Source of the DNA: Mucidula mucida
Lineage: Eukaryota > Basidiomycota > Agaricomycetes > Agaricales > Physalacriaceae
Assembly: GCA_015501055.1 (NCBI GenBank)
Contig: JADNYV010000004.1
Span: forward strand, 620,001 to 684,000
Direction: 5' to 3'
DNA length: 64,000 bases
Shown: positions 58,301 to 64,000 of the stretch, piece after piece
How the letters are laid out: every line of letters begins with the position of its first letter
How positions within the stretch are numbered: the stretch's first letter is position 1
Program-made: the position numbers and the translations under genes
The notes under the pieces: model-generated
Databases searched by the model: none
Told to the model about the DNA's origin: nothing
The model's input: only the letters and a program-made list of their open reading frames with translations

Positions 58301-61283
58301 TTCTGACAGCGAAGCCACATTTCTCACATTTTGCACAGTTGCATCGCGACATCAAGTTGACGAACATCTTCATCGGTAACCATCTTGTTTGCCTAATATC
58401 CGAGTTGGTTCTGACGTACCTTGAAGATGCCAAAGGAGACTGTAAAGGTTTGCAGACGCTCTTCTCCGTTCATGACTTTTCACTTATGGTCCTTCGTAGT
58501 GGGAGATTTTGGGCTGGCGACTTCTAGTTTAGCCGCTGTCGATCCTTCCGACGTATCTCCCCGTGTCGTACTTCAAGAAGCCGATATGACGCTTGGTTGG
58601 TTCATATTCAGTTACTCAGAGCGTTTGTCTGATGGTTCTACTCAGAGGTTGGGACGCGCCTATACATTGCGCCTGAAGTTCAATCCCGGAGGCGACGACC
58701 TACAAATCATACTAAAGCCGACATGTACAGTCTTGGGGTAGGCAACTGCTTTGCATCAATTGGCGACATTAACATCCACGTAGATCGTTTTCTTCGAGAT
58801 GAACTATTCCTTCTCCACTGGGGCCGAGCGCATCAGTGTCATCGAGGCTTGCGCAAGCCAGACGTGATATTCCCGGAGAGTTGGGACCTGTTGCGTATCA
58901 ACCAACGTGAAAGTGAGTTTTGACACTGGATGTCTACGAGCTGGAGCTCACGTATAACGCTAGTCATTACCTCTCTCCTTCAACATGATCCCGATGATCG
59001 TCCCACGGCTCTAGAACTGTCGCAAAGTACTCTCCTGCCTTCTCGGTTGGAGGACGAGTATTTCAAAGGCGCTCTTCGAATGATGGGTAAGCTTTTGTCT
59101 TGACCTAAACGAAATGACTGACAGTTTTTATAGCAAAGCCGATTCACCGCATCACCAGGCAGTCCTAGCTTCATTGTTAAACAACCTGCTCGCCCTTCGT
59201 TGAATATTCTCTACTACACCGATGCGGAACCACCAGAACATGCTTCCTTGAACGGCCTGGTACAGGAACACTTGATGGCGATCTTCAGGCTTCATGGCGC
59301 TATTGACGTCGAGCCACCGTTACTCATGGCTGTAACTGTGGCAGAAGATGACCGGGAACAAGCTACATTCATTGACAGGCATGGTGATGTAGTAACGCTT
59401 CCGTCCAGTCTACTTCGACCATTTGCTCGCGTCGCGGCACGGAGTGGCACTACGAGAATTAAGAGGTATCACATTTCCAATGCCTACCGGGTTATGTAAG
59501 TTCTCTTCCCCTCGGCTGTACATCATCTCATCGAGGATGCAGTGGTCCAGGCCACCCGAAACCTCACAAGGCGGCGGTCTTCGACATTATCACACCCGAT
59601 CTCACCGCAGGACCTACAGCTGCTGGCGCTGAGATACTTGCAGTGGTAAACAACTGTCTGAACACATTTCCACACCTCGGAGACCGCTACGAGATATTCA
59701 TGTCCCATTCTTTCAGTATGTCATCTTCCTTTCTCTGTCGGCACCTCTCACCGTCGCCAAGTCATTGAGACTATCCTCAGTCGCTTGCCTGCCGCTCAAC
59801 AGACAGCTGTTATTGATGTTATGAACCAGTCGAAGTCCTCTATGCCTCAAAAGAGGGCGTCGCTCTTAAAGAAGGGACTTCTCCGGAGCACCGTGGATGA
59901 ATTGGAGGTCTTGAATGACACCTGTATGTCGTTTGTTCCATTTGTCTCTGCCTTGACTGACTCGTTTAGACGAGGACCTTGAGCATCTCATGCTACGACT
60001 GGACAAGCTTTCCTCGCCGTTGCTTACTATCGTTAAACCTGTCATCGACGAGATGAAGAGTGCCGTCAAGCTGGCATCTCTTGCTGGCGCGTCACGGCCC
60101 GTCAAATTCTACCCACTGATGCTTGGCTCTCATCTCAAGGACTTCAAGGATGGCGTCCTTATAGAGGTAGCGAGACGATCTCATCGCATAGATCTTCTCG
60201 CCGTCGGCGGTCGGTACGACAATCTAATCGCGAAGTACACTCTGCCTGGAACCAAGGTTGAGTCTGTATATGCCCTCGGTCTCCAGATCTCCATCGACAA
60301 AATCACAGCCGCTGTTGCAGTGTACCAGAGTTCTCTCATGAGCTCGTTGAAGGAACTCCGGTCTTTTGGGTATTGGAGTCCGCGACGATGCGACGTCTAT
60401 GTGATTTGTTACCATCCTGGATACCTTCAAGAACGCCTGGAATTGGCTGCGTACCTGTGGAGACACAACATCAGTACCGATGTCATGTACGAGTCTGCTA
60501 TAACGAATGTACTAGATCATACGACGCTGGTCGAGCTGTGCAAGAGGGAGGGCATCTTGTACGTCGAGAGTTGTAATAGTTGTTAGGCTTTCATTGACAT
60601 TCTATTGCAGATTTACCGTCAATCCGCGACCCAAACGGGACCAAGTTACCGGCGTCAAGGTTACTTCAGTATTTGGTGGTGATGAAGATGGTCAGCTACT
60701 TTCTTCTCTGGCTCTCGCAGATGATTGAATTTCCCAACCAGTGATGATCCCGAAGCAAGAGTTGGTAGCTCATCTGCATGATGCGATCACTGCCCAGAAG
60801 CGAGCCGATTCTGCTACAAGCGGCGCGACCACCTTCTTCGAAGGGAAGACTGTGCTGTCGGCGAAGGAATCTCCGATCCTTGATTTGCAGGCTGTTCTCC
60901 CAGCGGATTTGGGGAAGAAGGGCTTGAAGAGAAATAAGACCATCATCCAAGACAAAGGTTGGCTGTTGCGATTTTGGAGACCGTTCTGATGCTGATGCAT
61001 CCACATAGCGCATGACCTAGGAGTCAAGATTCACAAGTCTCTATCCAACAACATGCCGATGCTGGTCGTCGATATTCCTCCCGCATCGCTGGCACTTCTG
61101 GCTAAGTCCAGTACCTGGATAACTGACGACGACGCCTGGAAGTCAATTTCCGGCACCTTCATCAACCACATTTACGCTCAACAAGTTCGCGATGCTGTTG
61201 CTAAACGCAAAGCGGACGGTTATCCCTTCATTCTCCTTTATGCGACGAGAGAAGAACGTGCTACGTTGCTTCAACTATTATGA
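55364..61283 (+). CDS. GCN2: eIF2alpha kinase GCN2
   Basis: Amino-acid-starvation sensor that phosphorylates eIF2alpha on uncharged tRNA binding. Domain order is complete. RWD domain from MESTEELQQNELLVLESIYA (55364), followed by a charged helix (DEERERQLRADQEAAEEAER). Pseudokinase about 56160-57100 (FDSPYYKSSQGRKKLKQLEE, LHAIHSRDLVHRG). Kinase about 57490-59000: GRGAFGSVVKARNKID, catalytic Lys in VYAVKKVRLKA (about 57610), a long acidic insert, LHRDIKLTNIF (about 58338), GDFGLATSSL (about 58503) and VGTRLYIAPEVQSRRRRP. HisRS-like domain 59190-60600 (LNGLVQEHLMAIFRLHGAID, DGVLIEVARR). C-terminal ribosome-binding region to 61283. More than 20 introns. A single frame break near 56569 in the pseudokinase is repaired by one C (EDS|HTLREERAIDYT). 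Confidence 0.95.
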
Positions 61284-61339
61284 CAGTTTCTATCGACTTA
61301 TCCTTTGTATAACTACATGACGCCCCTCCAAAACTGTAT

Positions 61340-62424
61340 TCAAAGATCTGTACTATGATAACTGTATGCTCCATTAGATCCATCCAATTTTGTAATATGC
61401 ATATTCCACTGTTTCTCCATCGTCTCCTTCGTTGGCATGCACAGGATGATTTCTTTCTCGCAAATCCCCACATCTCCTGAGGTAGGTGCGAAAACGTTAT
61501 CAATTGTGCTCGATTCAGAGCTGAAAGATGCACGAAGGGGAATAACGAGATGGAATATCCCGAGCTCCGGATAAGCAGCCTTCGCAAACAGGTTTGATCC
61601 ATACTGCATGCTGGGCTTCATAAACAATGTCAGCACCGAGAACGACGTCGAACGGCTCTTGAAGCAAAGCCTCTTCCGCCTTGTCGTCCGCAAAATTCGC
61701 CCAATCGAGGAAACGCGCCGACAGATGTGAAGCGCATGCAAAGTTAGCGTCAATGTTTGCCTGTAAATTCGCTAGCACAGTGGGATAGAAATCTGTGGAG
61801 ACAATGGTCACCGGCGTGTCCCAGCCTTGAAACATCTTCGCTGTGGCGAGGCTGACGAGCCCGGTACCTGCGCCTAGTTCCAGGATGCGCAAGCCTGCGA
61901 GATCTTTTCTGAAGCCAAAGGTTTCAGGGCTTTCGACGATGGCTTCCGCAAGGACACATGCCCCGCCCCACGTCTGAGCACCCACGCTGTGAAAATCTTG
62001 ATTTCCAGGGGCACATCCGTCAGTTTGACATGCACGGATGAGGAAAATGCAAAGGTCCGGCGGATGACACCTGCCCCTGCGGTGCCCGAGCACATTGCGA
62101 GCAGTGAGGCGGCCTCTTGAACGATCATTCTGTCGATTCTGGGTCGGAGATTTCTTCTATCTCGCAGAGGGAGACTAGCGCAGTGAGCCAGCGTATCGCG
62201 TGTGTCCGCTCAAAAGGATCGGATACCCAGTCATTGGCATGGTTCAGCGCCTGCGAATGGACTGAGGCTCTCCGGCGCTTTGATCCGCGTACTGGGGGAT
62301 TGTAGATGTCGCGTAGATAGCGGAGAAACGTCAGTAGCTCGTCGGATGATCGTGATGAGATTTTTTTGATAGCAGGGAGGTATGAAGTAGGTGGTTGTGG
62401 ATAAGAGAGAGTCGAAAAGGTCAT
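61340..62424 (-). CDS. Protein-lysine methyltransferase, Efm2/FAM86-like (four frame breaks)
   Basis: SAM-dependent methyltransferase of the family that modifies elongation factors. The N-terminal part is MTFSTLSYPQPPTSYLPAIK with DELLTFLRYLRDIYNPPVRG and FERTHAIRWLTALVSLCEIE. Then MIVQEAASLLAMCSGTAGAG, NQDFHSVGAQTWGGACVLAE and motif I ILELGAGTGLVSLATAKM (about 61850-61900). The SAM-binding acidic position follows in VSTDFYPTVLANLQANIDAN, and motif IV-like FDVVLGADIVYEAQHAVWIK comes next. The end is CLRRLL..., FHLVIPLRASFSSESSTIDN and EKEIILCMPTKETMEKQW. Four frame breaks (near 62129, 62005, 61594, 61560) are each repaired by one base in a short run. With so many breaks it could be a pseudogene, but the reading between them is fully conserved in character. 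The exact substrate is unknown. Confidence 0.7.
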
Positions 62425-63098
62425 TGATAGACCGTCTAAAGGGCAATGGTTGGGGTTTGAACGTGAAGCAAGCGTTGCGTATGACTTGCCTATAGTGGTC
62501 TAATTCTAAGAGCGTTCTTTTGCGCCGGGCCTCTGCGGCCCGGATGCAGCGTAGTAAAACCTCAAGTTAGTGTTCAATCCATCTAATCGCGTGTTTTGAC
62601 GCGTCAATGCAGCGAGCGAGAACTGGAGGGTCACCATACTACGCTTCGCTATGACTCTTGGGAACTTATGGACGTGTGAAGACATGAAAAAGGATTGATA
62701 GACTTTTTAGGTAGCGCTGGCTGAGTTGCTATTTCCTAATTGAGCTGGAAACGGTGACCATTGGTACAGATGCACGGACGAATAGAGGCAGAGGCAGCAT
62801 CGATAAGTCGCAATCATAGTAAAGAACGCTGTATCGTATCAAAACTTACATACGGGTGTGTCTGGCAAGGTCACACAGTGATCTCTAGATAATAAACTCT
62901 GCCCCATTGAGAGTTTGGGAAGGGCGTACGGTGTTACGAGATTGCAGCCAACTCAGGCTTGCAGACCAACCACAGGCCATTCGCCTATGTCGAACGCAAA
63001 CTTCCGAAATCAAATGTGCGCAATGTGACGACTAAAGGGAGCGCTAGTGGATTATAAGATTGAAAAGATCAGCGGAAAGACTCACTTTCAGACTCACC
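62425..63098. other. Intergenic region between methyltransferase and NTF2-like gene
   Basis: 670 bp of divergent promoter sequence. No gene, repeat or clear TATA box was recognised; TTATAAGATT at about 63053 is a weak TATA-like candidate. Confidence 0.35.
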
Positions 63099-63649
63099 AT
63101 GAGCGAACTATCAAACCTCGTCCTTGCCCTCATCAACGATATCAACACCAAAAACTACGATGATCTTTTGGCAATGCTCTCCCCAGAGTTCGTTCATGGA
63201 TTCCTACCTGCTTCCCTCGGAAAGCTCAATATGGGAGCGGAGAACCGCAATCGCGAACAGTTCATCGCTTTTCTAAAGGCAATGGAGCAGTCCGTAGCCG
63301 CCTTCGGAGTAAGTCATCCTTAATTGCCGTGACATCCAGTTTCTCAGAGAGAGATAGCTTCAACCGCCGTTGGAACTATTCGAGTCGAGAGACGCGACAG
63401 GAAGAGACACGGTCATAGCTCATGTGAGTCTAGTTCCTATGTTCTTCGACGGATGATCTGAGCCTCCAATAGCTCGTGACGGACGGGAAGTCCGTCTCTG
63501 GCAAGCCGTTTTTGAATGAGTACATCATGATCATCAAGTTTGACGGCGCGGAGGGTAGTCGAAAGATTTGGAAGATATCCGAATTTGTGGACTCGAAATA
63601 TTCGTACGATCGCCTCATGGCTGAGATGGGTACACAGTCTCAGCCATAA
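63099..63649 (+). CDS. NTF2-like/SnoaL-like protein
   Basis: About 140 residues in three exons: 63099-63309, about 63357-63422 and about 63471-63649. The start at 63099 gives MSELSNLVLALINDINTKNY, then DDLLAMLSPEFVHGFLPASL and NREQFIAFLKAMEQSVAAFG. After intron 1 (acceptor GAGATAG) come LQPPLELFESRDATGRDTVI and, after intron 2, LVTDGKSVSGKPFLNEYIMI. The last part is IKFDGAEGSRKIWKISEFVD and SKYSYDRLMAEMG. The helix-helix-strand pattern with F-x-D-G and I-x-E-F-V-D-S-x-Y is the usual cone-shaped NTF2-like fold (SnoaL-like), often a small-molecule-binding or catalytic scaffold. No secretion signal. An in-frame upstream Met at 63060 is less likely. Confidence 0.75.
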
Positions 63650-64000
63650 GCTGATAGCGACTGGGGCGAGGAGAGAATTCAATGACCTTGGTATACTGTA
63701 CGGGTTGAAATATCAATGAAGGACTCGCCGCCACAAACCAGTGGTACATTTATCGATCCTGGAATGGAGGTATACAGAATTAGTTGATCTCTCGGAGTCG
63801 TCGTTGGCTTGCAAGTCGTTGGTTTTAATGAGAGAGGCACGCCCTGTTCGGCATCTGCCGATCGTGCGTAAATCCCTGCATAAATTGTTCGTCAGTTATC
63901 ATTCTGTTGCTTTCTCATAGCCTACTTAGTCTATACAACATCATTGTCGTTCCGGACATACTGAGTGGAGGGCGAGGAGCAGATGCTTGCCGCTAAAAAG
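63650..64000. other. Downstream flank to window end
   Basis: No gene recognised in the last 350 bp. It may be the terminator of the NTF2-like gene and the start of another spacer. Confidence 0.4.

Overview
The window is nuclear DNA from a filamentous fungus, most likely a mushroom-forming basidiomycete (Agaricomycetes). Genes lie about every 2 kb on both strands. Most are cut by many 45-60 nt introns with GTRNGT...CTNAY...YAG signals. Several proteins belong to families I know mainly from Agaricomycetes: a Ca3427-like periplasmic-binding-fold protein, an Ncp1-like protein and an HWA...NCQNW family. There are no bacterial features, CRISPR arrays or recognisable transposons. Species and chromosome cannot be told from the sequence.

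Layout. 1-14.7 kb: the start of an RNB-family mitochondrial-type exoribonuclease (-), a nuclear Lys-rich protein (+), a Sld7-C-type protein (+), an MFS transporter (-), a DUF427 protein (+), the TFIIH helicase XPB/Ssl2 (-), PWP1 (+) and a PAP2 lipid phosphatase (-). 14.7-34 kb: a gene-poor 2 kb, an unknown conserved protein (+), VPS51 (-), a charged unknown protein (+), a GMC oxidoreductase (+), a TDG-type thymine/uracil DNA glycosylase (-), two tandem paralogues with an LRAT/HRASLS-like residue layout (-), eIF5 (-), an F-box protein (-) and IWS1 (+). 34-37 kb: a 2.9 kb stretch with no gene that I can support. 37-55 kb: a Ser/Pro-rich unknown (+), a small membrane protein (-), a TPR co-chaperone-like protein (+), the Ca3427-like protein (-), a Pro-rich protein (+), telomerase reverse transcriptase (+), glutathione peroxidase (+), a mitochondrial-carrier-like membrane protein (-), a secreted lactonase-type beta-propeller (+) and an Ncp1-like coiled-coil protein (-). 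55-64 kb: GCN2 (+), a protein-lysine methyltransferase (-) and an NTF2-like protein (+).

Most genes are unrelated housekeeping functions, as is usual for fungal chromosomes. Loose themes are DNA and telomere maintenance (XPB, TDG, TERT, Sld7-like), translation control around eIF2 (eIF5, GCN2) and transcription elongation (IWS1). I found no metabolic gene cluster.

The most important technical observation is that many otherwise well-conserved genes, including ones essential in yeast (PWP1, IWS1), contain frame breaks. Each is repaired by restoring exactly one base, almost always in a short run of one base. I count fifteen such sites, all deletions and no insertions. This points to an unpolished long-read assembly rather than to fifteen pseudogene lesions. 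The frame breaks below should be read in that light. Exon boundaries are my own splice reading and have no transcript support.
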